From Solea solea (Eukaryota > Chordata > Actinopteri > Pleuronectiformes > Soleidae), in contig NC_081148.1 in NCBI RefSeq assembly GCF_958295425.1, positions 8,527,466-8,591,465 on the forward strand: DNA of 64,000 bases, read 5' to 3'. The notes under the pieces are model-generated. The model searched no databases. It saw nothing but the letters and a program-made list of their open reading frames with translations, and was not told the origin of the DNA. Every line of letters starts with the position of its first letter. Within the stretch, counting starts at the first letter, position 1. Positions 1 through 13,196 of this stretch are shown here, piece after piece. Made by a program: the position numbers and the translations under genes.

Positions 1-1559
1 CTATAGTAACAATGGACACAACAGATGCACCTTGGTTGAAAGCATCTTTGGTTGATGCATGTGAACAGCCACCTTACACAACCCTTCAACTACCCTTTTT
101 GGCTTTTGAGTTTTGAGTTTCTCTTTTGACTTGTTTTCTCATCAATTACAACACGTATGTGTTTGAAACCTCTAGAAAACCTATTGTATTACAAAGCTGA
201 AACAGCAGTGATCCTCACAAGCACCTCTCAATCTCTCAGTTCATTTCTTGTGATCCTACTCCCTTCCTCAGGAGCAGATCATTCCCACACCCCGCCAGCA
301 TCGGTGGTTGACACCCACTTGAGAGCTCTGAAGCACTGTGTACATATGACCACAAGTGGTGTTACTGTTACTAGGGATCACCTTACCCACTGCCATCAGT
401 TATAAGTCTGACGGAGTCTCAGTGTGGGATAATGGGGGTTGCTGTGGTACATACAGTACATTATCCGTAAAAGAGTCTGACCTGACTTCAGGATTACTGT
501 TGCGTAGCTGAACCACTGTTTTTCCTGGAGTGCAAAATATAGAGTGCAAATATGCCTACATTTAGAAGCTGGGTGACTGAAACCAGGGCAGATATGCAAC
601 TGGGGCTGATTTGTGATGGAAACGGTATTTAAATAGATATCTGGAGGAGTTGGAGTGTAAATTGTGAGCTCCCAATCTGGTGGTTTAGTTCATTTCAGAT
701 TATTTACTGGGAGGGCAAATACAGTTAGGTTGTGTGAGGTGTTGGTTGTTATTGCTGCCCTGTTTTGTTGCTGTCTACAGGGACACGGTGGAGACCCACA
801 TGAGGACACAGCTAATTTGGCTGACACACCTCATCCGTCCTTAACCATAGGCCACCATGAAAATGCAGACACAAGGCACAACATTATCATTAATTAGGAG
901 TCACGTTTCTGCCCACCTGACACATGTTGTTGTTTCTCTGTTGTTTGGTGATCAACTGGCTTCTGATTTATACAGTAAAGGAGGGCACACTTGGAGAACT
1001 ACTGTATGAATGCATTAAGGTTGTGTGAGTGCATTAATGGAGGAAAACGATAAACCAAATACCATGTGGGACTGAGCAGGTCAGGTTTAAAGGCAACCCA
1101 ACGACCCAGGAGAAACTCTCACTGTATAGTAGGAAAAAACTTTACATACAGGGATTTATAGGGGTGACGTTGAATGACTGGATTTAAAACAAACCAATGA
1201 AATAGAAAAGGCATAATGCTGCACAGTTGTCTGGTTTAAGTTTCTGTGTCTGTCATTGATGCTTTCCTCAAGCTCTGCTTTCTGTAACAATGATAAATGA
1301 ATAACATCTTAAGGTCAGCACATAATAAACTGTACGTTTCCCTGACATTATCAAGATGAGATTATATTTCCCATTGATCTTCGACAATAGGTCACACACT
1401 GATCATACAGTTGTTCAGGGATGAAGACCTGATCTTGCGATCTTTTTTTCCCCGGAACTTTATGTAGAGGAAGCCCCTGCTACGTTCACTGTTTCCTCAT
1501 GTGAGAGACATGAGTATCCTTAGCATGAGTCAAACTTTGGTGCCAGCGTCCTTCCATCG

Positions 1560-1760
1560 TGCCCTTGCTCCTTCACACAACACAGCTCCTTCTTTCAACC
1601 CTCCGGTGCCTACCCGACCCGTAATTATAATGACGAACATCATTTATGCAAATGTAATTAGGCCAAGAAACACGATAGTGGAGTGCAGGGTGCCAATGGA
1701 AATTTATCACTGAACACTCAGGCTCTAAACATTCAATTAAAATATTGAATTTCACCGAAT
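1560..1760. promoter_or_regulatory. candidate regulatory element with octamer plus TAATTA
   Basis: A perfect octamer (POU-factor site) at 1646-1653 is followed directly by TAATTA at 1655-1660, in unique sequence with further AATTA cores. Paired POU and homeodomain sites are typical of developmental enhancers. The function is inferred. Confidence 0.25.
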
Positions 1761-4051
1761 TTAATCTAAACGTAATAAATTAAGCAGTGGAAGGCAGGTT
1801 TGCAGTGGGGCAGGCTGACAGTTTGGCTGTCAGTATCACACTTAGAGGCCGTCATTGATTCCACTACAAATCCTCAAGATGCAGACTCGCAGACAGAAAA
1901 TGAGTCGAGAAGGTGATGTCTGCGCCTCATCTCTGTATGTGGGTCAGTGTTTTGTCTGCGTGCGCGAGTGACGGTTGCTACTGTAACACACCAAAAAGAA
2001 TTCGGTTGATGTGCAATTTGATATGCAGTGCTGCTCTCAAATGATCTAACTGCAGTTTAAGAGGCTGCCGTTGAGCTTTGTCCAGGCCACTAAGATCAGC
2101 TTTTATTAGAAACACCATTGGGGAAGTCAGGGTACGTAAAGTGGGACAAACAGGTGTAGAAAGGACAAGTCACGTCATGCGGGAGGCAGAATTTGAATAT
2201 TAGTCATAATGACTCATAATAACTCAACTCACCACAAGCTACAAGGTGATATGTTCCTATAGAAGCCAAAATCCTGTATGATTTTGACTGAGCGTTTACT
2301 TGTCAATCCTCATGTGTAGAGTACGCTTCTACCATGGAAATGTTTGACACGATTGCAAACAACATGTCAGCCGAGATCGGATCATTTAACATTACATTGC
2401 ATCAACCACAAAGCAGACACGGTGTCAGTGTCTAACCTGTTGTAAACACCGGTCCATAAGTACAAGACACATAACTGGAAGTGGTAGAAATGGTTTGCGT
2501 TCAGTCTTTCACAATAGTTAACGAGATGTATAGTTCTAGAATAATTATGTACACATGCTTGCACTTTTTTGTTTTCAATCAAAAAAACATTTTATGGCCA
2601 TGATTGATCTTGTAACAACTTGGCCTGGCATTAAGAAAATTAACCAGAGCCAGTCACTGATTAGCTGTGTTGTACAGGAAAAAAATAAACAAATAGTATG
2701 TGATAAATCACTGGCACAGAGGCCAAAATAAGCACTTTTCATACAAATAAGTGAATGGGGTGACTCTGAATATTTGACTTTGTGGTGTTAAGTCGAACTG
2801 TGCAAAGAATTCTAAAATTCTAAGTCTCTCTGCTCTGTTGCTCCTCATGAAATACTGTATTCACAACAGATGTTGGGTAAATTAAGTCAACTGAAAGGAC
2901 TTGACAGTGGTGATACTTTGTGAGATTTGTGGGCTGTTTATAATTCCCAAACAGCATGTGTTTGTTTTCATCAGCCTGGATTTCTTTTTTTCCTTTTTTT
3001 TTTTTTTTTTTGTTCGGAGGGGGTTGTGGGGTGGTGACGGTAAGAACATGTAATGTGTTGCTTGCGGATGCGTTTCCAAGGTGTTCACTTTGATGGCGAT
3101 GAGAGGTTGGGAAACTGTTGGCTCACACCGCCGTGCGTGAGTTCATCTCCACATGTTGACACACTCCAACTAATTTATACTAGAAAGAGGTGAGAAATGT
3201 TTGGAGAGAAAAAAAACAAATGTGCTGGTCAAACAGGTTCGTACCTGCACAACAACAACCAAACAACGTTGTGTGTAATTTACATTCAATGGTGTACAAT
3301 GTCAAGTGAGGTGAACAGTGTCCCTGCTTCATGTAGCGTGAGTGCTTTTGGAGAACCGTGTTAATAGAAAGAATTGTTATGCTCCTGGGAGCTCTGCACG
3401 TCCTACTTGTTGTGAAACAACATCAAAGTTTGCCTCTTGTAATCTGCGTCCCTGGATTTGCATTTACATGTGGAGAACATAGCTGCCTGCTTGCCTCATT
3501 TTATGGTAATAAGCTGCCATTGTCCCAGTTCTCTTAATATCACATTAGAATTTCATCTCAAGAGGCCAAGTCAGTGAGTGTGAGAACTTTGTATGTTTAA
3601 TGAATAAAACTGGGAATGAGAGTGTCTTAATAGTTGCATTAAGGCTCTTTTTTTTGTTCCTCATGCCTCTGTACACATCGTGCATAATATTTAACATGGC
3701 CTGATTTCTTCTCCATTTCCATGACGACCCTCTGGATCTGTGTGGTATTTTGTCTCATTTTGTGCTGCATTGAAAAGCAGAGGGTTATTCTTAAAAAGGG
3801 TCTGTCTATGATTCATTGGCACGGAGAACTGTTAGTGATGCAATGTACAGATGCCCTTCAAAGATCCTTTGAATGCCTTGAAGACTGTTTTCACAACTTT
3901 AAGAAATTCTAACAGTGATAATAAATTGCAGATGTTGATTACAACTTAAACATAAAGGTTTTTATACTTGGAAAATAAAAATATAAGTAACTGTTTTTTC
4001 ACCCAGTAAATATAAAATAATTTTGGAAGAGTAATAGGGCCACATTCTGAC

Positions 4052-4120
4052 TTTATTTCTGACTTAGAATTCTGACTTTTTTTTTCAGAATTCTCACTTT
4101 TTTCAATTCTCAGAATTAAT
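4052..4120. repeat. degenerate AATTCTGACTTT-type repeat
   Basis: The phrases ATTCTGACTTT, TTTCTGACTT, AATTCTGACTTTT, CAGAATTCTCACTTTTT and ATTCTCAGAATT follow one another. This low-complexity family of CAGAATTCTGA-like units is common in fish DNA. Confidence 0.55.
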
Positions 4121-5754
4121 GGTGTTTTTTTTTTACATGTGACTAATATCATAACTCATGATAATTATAAAGGTAATGTTATCCAGGCCAGTTTTGGTCC
4201 TGTAGTCTAAATAGATTACGTGGCCGAATGTACAGCTACTTACTTCTGTCACACTGTTTCTATTAAATGATGGAACAATAAAACAGGGTTTAATCTGCAG
4301 TAGCTCAGATATGGAAACATGATATTCAGGTGGATGTGCTGTCTACACACTGTTAAAGCCACAACCAAAAACGGTTCAGTTGCTACCAAGTTTGAAAGAG
4401 AAGCTGAAGTGAGTGAGAGTGTTTCCTGCTTCCGATGCATTGTTATCTCATGCGTTGTTTTCCGTGCATCTGTGACATCAAACATGGGAAACACAGACGA
4501 TCAAACTCCTCCACTGGCACTTAGAAAGGAGCCAATTGTCAATTTTAGAACATGGCTGCAGAGATTTGCTCTCATTTATTTACCACATATCAATGGAATC
4601 GGCCGGTGATGTCAGCTGATGAGGTCTATTTCACAGTGGGAGTTACGTTTCACTTCCTGGATGTAACTTTGTGTACCATCGCATGACCACTCAAAACTAG
4701 TGACACAAAAGTGGAACTAGACTTCAAATGTTGATGCAGAATGTGGACATTGCAGAGTTCTGTAACACTGTTAATGTTAGCAAACACTAACAAATCCTGG
4801 TGACGTGTTGGTGCAGCACTGTAGCTGGATATCTCCTGTGTGTACTATACAGTTCTTTTAAGTTTAATCCATTATTAACTTTAATCTGGGACTTGCTGTG
4901 CCTTCGATCCATTCAATCGACACCAAACACCAACGCTGGTCACCAGCTGATAACCCGTCATGATTTATTTATCTCCAATCCACTGCTTTGCATTCAAATT
5001 CATGAAACTATAGACCGGAATAGACATAACTCATTCCTGTATCTAGGCCAGTGTTTAGTCTGGGACATCCAGGTTCATTTAGTTCTCTGTATGTGATAGT
5101 GTCACAATCCATTATTCACCAATGATCAAGTTTTATAGCAGGCTTGTTGTGCAGTTTTACACAGACAGCTAGAAGACAAAGAGACGTGTTTAGAATACTT
5201 TTTCTCTGATGGATAGCTGTTTGTTTTATTTTTAGGGTTATTAGTGCTTGCAGTTTTTAGATTAACAAGTCACCTTACGTCTCTACGTTTTTGTATGTAT
5301 TTTTTCTTATCTATTTTATTAAAATAAAACACCTTTATGTCTCTACATTTTATATATTTGTATCTACTTAAATATATTTATACTGTTAAAAAAAGTTTAA
5401 CCTCTATCAACTATTCTTCCCTCAATCATCAGATAAACACCATTTCAAATAGATTTAAATTTTTTTGTACTTAGTTTATATATATTGTATACCTTTCTTA
5501 CTATGTGCATACATATTCTTTCTTTTCTTTTATTTCTTCAGTGTTTCAGTATTTATTTGGCTTTTTTCACATGTTCTAATAGGGTTATCACTTTTTCCAG
5601 AAATCTAATTTTGTGCAAAAATTACATGATCCTTTGAAGATATTGAGATAATACTTGCCCCCTGCCTGCACACAAACAACATTATTCATTATTACACTTA
5701 CTACGTGAAGTTGATCACTTGCTGTGCTGCCCATCAGGGCTAAGATGGAAATCA

Positions 5755-5975
5755 AATGTAAGGTTGAGGGTTAGATTGCTGGCTCCACGAGTGCACATGC
5801 TGATGCGTCTATGGGCAAGACACTTAACCTCAAGTTGCTCCTGATGGCTGTGCTGGCACATGGATATACTCTATGAATGTTTGAATGCATAGGTGTGAAT
5901 GGGTGAATGGCAACACTGTAGTGTGAAGCAGCTTGAGTGGCCATGAAGACTAGAGAAGTGCTTTATAAATACAGA
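5755..5975 (+). repeat. interspersed repeat (teleost SINE/MITE-like, CTTTATAAATACAG tail)
   Basis: The sequence contains GGGCAAGACACTTAACC, AGTTGCTCCTGATGGCTGTG, GTGTGAATGGGTGAATGGCA and AGTGCTTTATAAATACAG in that order. This is a decayed copy of a short non-coding element I recognise as abundant in teleost genomes. The phrases are recalled from family knowledge; the exact library name is not asserted. Confidence 0.7.
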
Positions 5976-6973
5976 CACATTATCTGTGAGGCCTCTTCTG
6001 CAGTTTCACTCAGGTGGAGCGAACAGCGAAGCTAACATATCTCATATCTCACTTACAGAATTGACAATTCTTCCACGCACTGCTTTTCAGATGCCTTGGA
6101 GTTTAGTTTCACAGCAAAACTGGAGAAGTGGAGAAGTTGACTCCTGTCCTAAGAACAATATTACTGTTTTTCTGATGGATTCAAAGTGTATGGGAGGCGG
6201 AGCTGCACCGTCCTCTGCCAGTCCACACAGTGAGAACTTCAGTCGGTGTGATGAGTTTCTATGCTGTATATTTTGAACAAATGGGTTTTTAAAGTTCACG
6301 TTCGAATTTTTCCCCCCAAAGTTCACATATATCTGAGGTTCAGATAAAATGTGACAGCCCAGTTTGAACTCATTCACTGTAAAACAATGAAAATGAATAA
6401 AAGAAGCTGATGTGTTACTAAGGACATCAATTAGATAGATAAGTTTGCTGGATATTGCCCATAGCAACACTGTTTAATCAGACTGTCAACCTAATGTGTA
6501 TTATCATATCCTCCTTGAGAAATGTAAAAATATTTTAATTGCCCAATCTTACAGTGTCTTATACCCTCGCAGCTGTTTTCCAGGATCAGACTTTATGACT
6601 CACTATATAAATATTTTATCTGCACCGTAAATATAGCTCCAGTCTATGATGTTAGCTTTGGTCAAGTGCTTATTTTGGATCAGGCAAGAGCTGCAGACGC
6701 TGAATTGTTTTTGGCTCATCTATCTTTTTCACATTTCACCTCTCTCGCCTTCTATTTTTCCTCAACTGTGTGAGACCTCGGAATTGTTCTATTTTTGTTG
6801 GCAGCCGAGAAAGGAAACACTAATAGCAACGAGCAACAATGTAAAACAGATATTTAAGGAAAAAATGGTGTCACGACCTGTTTTCGATAAGAGGTGTTGC
6901 GCTGTCATTAAATATTTAATCCAGGGCAACCTCTTACTAGGAGTTAACCAGTTGATCGTTTTAGTCAGTTATA
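5976..6973. other. gene-free stretch
   Basis: No exon, RNA gene or clear repeat is visible. The open frames spanning 6087-6470 and 6646-7164 are unsupported: no start context, no splice partners and no recognisable protein similarity. Confidence 0.6.
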
Positions 6974-7433
6974 GGGTGCATTCACACCAGCCCACGCTGA
7001 ACCAAACTCTGATGCACACAAAAGAAGCAAACTTTAGTTTACCTATGTTTTTACACTGGTTCCCTTCGAGTGAACCTAATGCAGGAAGCGGACTACAACG
7101 CAGGGCTTTGTGTTGTAAACACAACCAAAACATACGCGCATGCAGAACGATAGCCAATGGCTGAGCCCATTGTTGCAGCGTATATGTGTCGCATGTTCAC
7201 ATGAAACGATAGGATTTGATGCAGCTCCATGTTTTGTTCTTATGTGGAGGAATCGGACGTTGTCCTGTTTGTCTCGTCTTCTCCTTCAGTAATTCTTGAT
7301 GCAGCGCCGCCTCAGGCATGGAGGGGAATACATTATTCAAAAGGTTCGGTTCATTTCACTAAAGTGCAGTGTGAAAGCTGAATGTTGCAACCCTCAATTG
7401 TAGTCTGGAGGACTATTGGGTGTGAAAACAACC
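6974..7433. mobile_element. probable MITE with imperfect terminal inverted repeats
   Basis: The left end GGGTGCATTCACACC and the reverse complement of the right end (GGTTGTTTTCACACC) match at 12 of 15 positions, bounding about 460 nt without coding capacity. The 'GGTGCATTCACACC' start followed by 'GAACCAAACTCTG' is familiar from fish non-autonomous DNA transposons. I could not identify a clear target-site duplication, so the ends are approximate. Confidence 0.45.
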
Positions 7434-8267
7434 ATCATCGGTACAATCAGTATGAGCGGCCACTAAAAATGTTTGCATACGATGCGATTTTCTCCCGATT
7501 ATCAATTTATGTTCCTAAAAACGAGCCAAGCAAACTTTGAACTGTGACCTATTTCCAAATTTCACCAGTTCAATCCAATTTTAAAGTTTTTGAGAAATTG
7601 ATTTAGTTTTCATATAGTGCTGCTGAAAAAAAGGATGTAAGACACCTATACGTTTCAACATAGTTGAAAAAAAGCAGCCTAAATGCTCTGTGTTCTAAGG
7701 GTTAAAGGACAACAATGTCTATATCTCTGCAAACACACATAGTTTGAAGCTTGTTCATGCTTCACCAGCCTTTAAAAATCCACTATTAGTCGACCTCTAC
7801 TTCCAAATGTCTACTAACATCTCATAGTCTTCAAACTTAGTCTTATGTGTAATACTACACATTCTAAAGACTGTCCAAAGGTTTTATTTACCTGACGAGC
7901 CTTACTGTATATCGGCTCCCTGATTTCCTCTGTTGTTGCACAGCTTACCTTGAAACATGAGCCGTGCTCTTATCTGATGCTGCCCACGGTGCTCGCCAGC
8001 CGGCCGCTGACAGAGGTGCTGGAGGTGGCAGACGGGGTTTGTCTGTGCTTGTGCAGAAATGTAGCTGTAAGCATTTCTGAAGGTGCCTCTGCACAATAGT
8101 CATTCATATACGTGTGTCTTTGTGTGTTTGTTTATGCGAGTGTTAACATGCGTGACAGGTGCTGACTCCTATGTCGGAGGTGAGGTCCCACCCACCCTCC
8201 TCAGTCTAGGTGTCTGCAGAGGTTTGTATCAGCTCAGCAAGTGACAGGGTGAACACCTTTTACCCCT

Positions 8268-8287
8268 ACACACACACACACACACAC
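8268..8287. repeat. (AC)n microsatellite
   Basis: About ten uninterrupted AC units. Confidence 0.95.
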
Positions 8288-11200
8288 CCTGCCCCCAGAT
8301 ATCATTAGCCTTTACACTAACAGCAGGCCCCAAGACAACTTGGGAAAACGGGGAGGGTCATGAGCATGTGTTTTTAGCGATGAATACAAATGAAAATGTT
8401 GCGCATTTCTTGCTGAATGTCAGTAATGTCGCTGAAGTTGAAATGCCAGATGACGCTTATTGGCGAGGATGTTTACAGAGCGACTCACTCTGGTGATGTG
8501 TATCAGCTGCTTAGAAATGGAAGTGTCGGTACTTTAATTAATAAGCATTCATCACTTTTAAGGATGGAGTCACACATAAAGTGTATTAATGTGTCGGAGC
8601 GCCTGTGTTGCAGAAAAGTTTTATTTCTGTAGTTTTCAGAGGAGCAAAATTCTTCAAATAAGTGAAATTACATTTTAAGCAGTTTTTTTCTTGGATTTCT
8701 GACATATTTGCTAAGTACAAAACTTCTGGGTTGTTATCGGCTTCATCTCAGCATCAGTGGGAACACAAGACCCAGGTGAACGAAGGTTGATTTCTTCGTG
8801 TTCTACAAATTCCTGCATCGTTTCCAGCGCAACCTTATGATGCACATTCATATTTTGTCCATTAGCACAGCTGTTAGCCATGATTGGCTTTAGTGAACCT
8901 TATTTTTTGCCATTTGGAAAATAACTCAGTAAATTTCCTTTGATCCACTGCATGAAGTGAATCTTTGATTGCAAGAGGGTCCAAAGTGAAATATACAGCA
9001 ATTTTACATTTTTGGCGCTGCATTAAACAAAAAAAACACCACAGGGCAGATTAACCACTGGCAATGGGAATGGTCTTAATCACCTTTTTTAGCTTACAAA
9101 AACATTGTGACCTCCCATGTGACCCTGTCTTTAAACCAGTTTAGGAAACATCCTCTTGAAGATGGCTAAATGCATCCATAAAACCTTATTTGTCCCTCAC
9201 AATTCAGTTCAATAAACAACTGTATATTATTACATATTTTGGTGCCACTAAATGGCTCAAATCACATCACATTTGTCTCTCCTGTTCGAGCTTGATGTGG
9301 AATTAAAAAACGACAACACTGGAACATGTGTTTCACTCGTATTTGAGTTTGTTTTGAATCAAACTTTAATTAAAAAAGGTGCTACAATTATACCTGTTTT
9401 ATTTTTTGCTACTCATCTGCTCTGATGTGCTTTCACACACATCCCAGCTGCTACCTTCTCACTTTTCTTAACGTAAACTCAGCGGTAGCTTCACTTAGCA
9501 GTGATATGTTTGAAACCCAAACACATCACTGAATCTAAAGTGCAGCACAGTGATCGTGCAACACGTCGGATGTGACATATGATTTACACTAAAAAGTTGT
9601 CATTTACATTTTCATAAACAGTCGGAGAGAGAGAGAGAGAGATAGATTGGTCTCGAAGCCCATGCACATGGCTGCTGCTGGCCTTATATGGGCATCAGGT
9701 GCTGGCATTGCAAACTGTCATTTCAAGTATCCATATCCTGATTTAGGTCTCTGTCAGTTTAAGCTTTTATATACACACACAGCTCTGATAGTCACTGACT
9801 GAGGAGCTGTGCTGCCATGAATAGCTGCACATAATATACAGGGGTTTAATGCAATGGAATGAATAATGATCCCTGGCATGGAGTTTCGTTGACATCTGAT
9901 TTTTGCAATAATGCTGTGAGGAGCTGAGTTTTAAAACATGGCGCCTACGTCACCTGCTTAGTATAGACACATAAATATACTGTAAGTTTATTAAATAATT
10001 TATTCGAACACCTGTCATACAAATGAGAACACATCAATATTTTAGAAATCTTTCAAAAACTTGTTTAAAACTAACAACTGTATTGTTATTTATTTGACAA
10101 ATAACAAACTGAATTCAACTTTTTATAGCCAAATTTAAGCCGGCTCACTGGGCTTCTTCTCTGAGAAGTCAGAAATGAATCAAACACAACTTTCAACCAC
10201 TAAAACTAATTCATTCTTTTCAGTAATGCAAGTAAATAACTATAATGTGACATCTTAATCAATAAATGATATATTATATTAATATATAATATTATATTTT
10301 AGTATTTAAACATACATTTCAGCTTCTATATACTAGTGTATGAACCTTTACAGAGACATACAAATCTATTTTGATAATTGCCAATTCTAGGGCAGTCTAA
10401 TATAACAAATATTATTTGTTAAGCACGGTATGTTCTCAGAAGCTGCAGGAACCTCAGACAAGGCACCAACATTCAAAGATCACGTTGAGAAAACAGCTTG
10501 TTGTCATGGCACGAGAAGTGTCTGTCCGCTGTGACTTTGCCTCACAACACTGTCCGTGTACAGAATGAATTCATCATTCATCATTAGAATCATTGAGTAA
10601 ACGCTCTTTGATTAATCAGACTGAGCGTGAGACTGTTATTTCCTGTAAATATACATTCACACACTTAATGTGACTTTGAGTAAAGTTTGCCCATCAATTT
10701 TTGAGTGATTTTTGAGTGATTTTAGTTTAAATATTCACATCTGGTACACGTTGTGTGTGTGTGTAATATTCATTTTACAAATGCAACAGGTGGCCCAAAT
10801 GGTTTTCAGCCTGCAAATGTTCTTTTCCCTGTCACTGTTCAACCTTACAGTATTTATTTACACTTTCTTTCTCTCACACATTCCTTCCTAGTGAGCCAGG
10901 CCTTGGGCTGCCAGCGGAAGACGTGAAGTCAATCCAGGGAGCCAAGGCCACCGTCAGCTCTCCATGTTTAGAATAACCCAGTAAAAACTCCTGGGAACTG
11001 GACTGTGATCACACCGGCGCTTGGCAAAAGAGAATGACTGAGAGGTAAGATGAGTGAGAGGTAAGTACACAAAGGAGGGTTTTTTTTTCTCTCCCTTTTT
11101 TCAAAGAAGAGGTTGAAGTTGTAACTGAACCCAGGTTGGATATGTGGCGAAAAAAAATACACATGGCAATTAGAGATCTCTTGTGGGTTTGTTATCTACT

Positions 11201-11300
11201 CAGACGTGAATATCACATAACTCTGATCATGACTGTTTATCCTAGTGCTTTGGTTGTGTCATATGAAAGGTGAAAACTATTTAAGATTCAAAGCCTACGA

Positions 11301-11335
11301 CCCCCCTGCCCCGCCCCCGCCCCGCCCCAGCCCCA
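11301..11335 (-). other. G-quadruplex-capable / GC-box tract
   Basis: The plus strand is a run of CCCC tracts with short spacers (CTGCCCCGCCCCCGCCCC-like). The minus strand therefore has five G4+ runs with 1-2-nt loops and overlapping GGGGCGGGGC Sp1/KLF-type boxes, isolated within AT-rich DNA. Confidence 0.7.
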
Positions 11336-12263
11336 CTCTCAGTCAGCCACTTTCTTTTTTTTAACATTCACTTCTGAGATGATGTCATTTTACTGTTTTC
11401 GCTTAACGTCTGAGTTTATTATCGTTTAATTCAAACATTATCAGTGTTTTTTACTTTGAGTTTGCAGGTTTTAGAGCATCGGCGTTACTCGGGTCAGGCA
11501 CTTTTAACAGATGGGTTTGTTTTGTGAGTCTACACATGCTTGCAACATACAGTATGTATAAACAATGTCTAAGACTTAATGATGCGGCATATACACGGCT
11601 CATTTGGTTTTTATCGCTCTGCATTTAATCATCGTTGTTTCGAGTATTTAAAACTTTATATATTGTGTTTTGACGAATCTCGAGACGGATTCCACTCTCT
11701 GACGAGTGGATCGATTGCATCAAGAGTTGTTTTCACATTGTTTTCTTCCCGAACCGACTGACCTTTTAGCCTTTCAAATATGTCAAAAACTGCATCTCTC
11801 GTCCTTAACTGCAATATGAGCAAAACTGAGTGGAACGAGTTGGAGTAAATTGGCCACCGCTGTAATCCGCTGCCTGTGGATCTACAGTGTATACCGCCTC
11901 TGCGCTGACACGACTCCAGCAGTAAAATGTCACATATTATTTTAAATCTCTCCTCCGGCTCATTATTCTGAGGCGTGCGGGCTCCTCCTCGGTGCCCCTG
12001 CGACAGTGTGTGCCTTTGACACGTGCGCAGGAAGGACGCACTATCAGTTTTTCTAATTACTTATTGGTCATGATCAATTAGCAGCATTTTGAGGCACTAC
12101 GGTAACCTTGTATAAATACATTGGGGTTCAACAGCCATCATGGTTGACAATTAAATTGGTCTGTCACTGCTGGGCCCTTCATTAATCTCAACTTGTCATT
12201 CTTGTTTATGCTGGTTATAATGGTTGTGTGGGTATGTGAGAGGACTCCTGTGTGTGTGGTCTA

Positions 12264-12455
12264 GGTATTACTCATGTTGTGGGGACCTGAATTGCTTCAC
12301 GCGGTGACATTTTGGGTATTTGTCTCCCTTATGGGGACAAAAAGCAAGTCCCCATCACATAAATCAATGAATTTAATGTTGATGATAGCCTTTGTTTTTT
12401 GGGGAAAGGTTATGGTGAGCTTGAGGTTAGGGTTGGGATTTGGCACAAAGCAGTC
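12264..12455 (+). repeat. interspersed teleost repeat ('TTGTGGGGACCT' family)
   Basis: It begins GTATTACTCATGTTGTGGGG and continues with CTTATGGGGACAAAAAGCAA, GTCCCCAT, AATCAATGAATTTAATGTT and GAGGTTAGGGTTGGG. I recognise this order from a common short fish repeat. It is non-coding and diverged. Confidence 0.7.
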
Positions 12456-13048
12456 ACGGTTGGGGCATGTGTGCGTGCGTGTGTGTGTACGGGGGTATAA
12501 TCAAAACAGATTTGTGACGTGAGAGAGGTTAGAAGTCGTGTGTATATATGTGCGTGTCATGTGCACACGTGTGTTTATTTCGCAGTGGATTTACACATGT
12601 GCATATATTTATACATGCATGCGCATGGACGTGTGGGATGAGGAAATCTTTTTTAATCGTAACTGTCACGATGAAGCCAGTTGGCACCCTGAAGCAATTA
12701 CCTCACGTGTCCTTGAGTGTTTTCTTTAAATTGCTGTGCGCTGTTTAGAGCCTTTCCAAATGACTTTGATAATCGCGCAGTAACGTGGCCGTTTACACCA
12801 CATTAGAAAAAGCCCCACTCACTTAAACCCACCTTTACGTCGATTGAATTAGACAGAAAGGCTATTGTGTGTTGCGTTTAATTTCAAATCCATAATCCTC
12901 TCACCGTTATCCCTTCAACATTTGTGTAAAATAACAGTTTAATGGGTAAGTCAGAGGCTAACAATGTGAATCACTTTTATTATTGGTAATTTTATATGAT
13001 TTTCTTTGTTAAAAGAGTGCTGAAGTGATCTCTTAAATGAAGTTATGA

Positions 13049-13076
13049 ACACACACACACACACACACACATATAT
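13049..13076. repeat. (AC)n(AT)n microsatellite
   Basis: Eleven AC units followed by ATATAT. Confidence 0.95.
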
Positions 13077-13182
13077 GTAGAGGCACACTCTTGTGTTCCA
13101 CTGACCTTTTCCCCCCTTCTCTGTCATCTGACTGTCTTGGTGTGACCTCCCTCTTGGCAACAGGGTGGGTTGGCATCTCCAG

Positions 13183-13196
13183 CCCCCCCCCCCCCC
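13183..13196. repeat. poly(C) tract
   Basis: Uninterrupted C run of 14 bases. Confidence 0.95.

Larger units (their letters stand above)
1..5754. other. gene-poor flank, block 1
   Basis: No gene is supportable. Contents are unique AT-rich sequence, a T run at about 2983-3012, an AATTCTGACTTT-type degenerate repeat (4052-4120), and a duplicated 'CT(A/T)CGTCTCTAC' phrase at 5274 and 5334. Around 1560-1760 an octamer (ATGCAAAT, 1646-1653) is followed two bases later by TAATTA. All open frames are short and have no family resemblance. Confidence 0.7.
7434..12263. other. gene-poor flank, block 2
   Basis: No gene supported. It holds a CA microsatellite (8268-8287), a short GA run (9625-9641), very AT-rich DNA around 9960-10400, a GC-box-like C-rich tract (11301-11335) and unique sequence around 11860-12130. 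Confidence 0.65.

Noticed and set aside
6646..7164. 172-codon open frame on plus
   Set aside because: It runs into the probable MITE and has no recognisable protein features.
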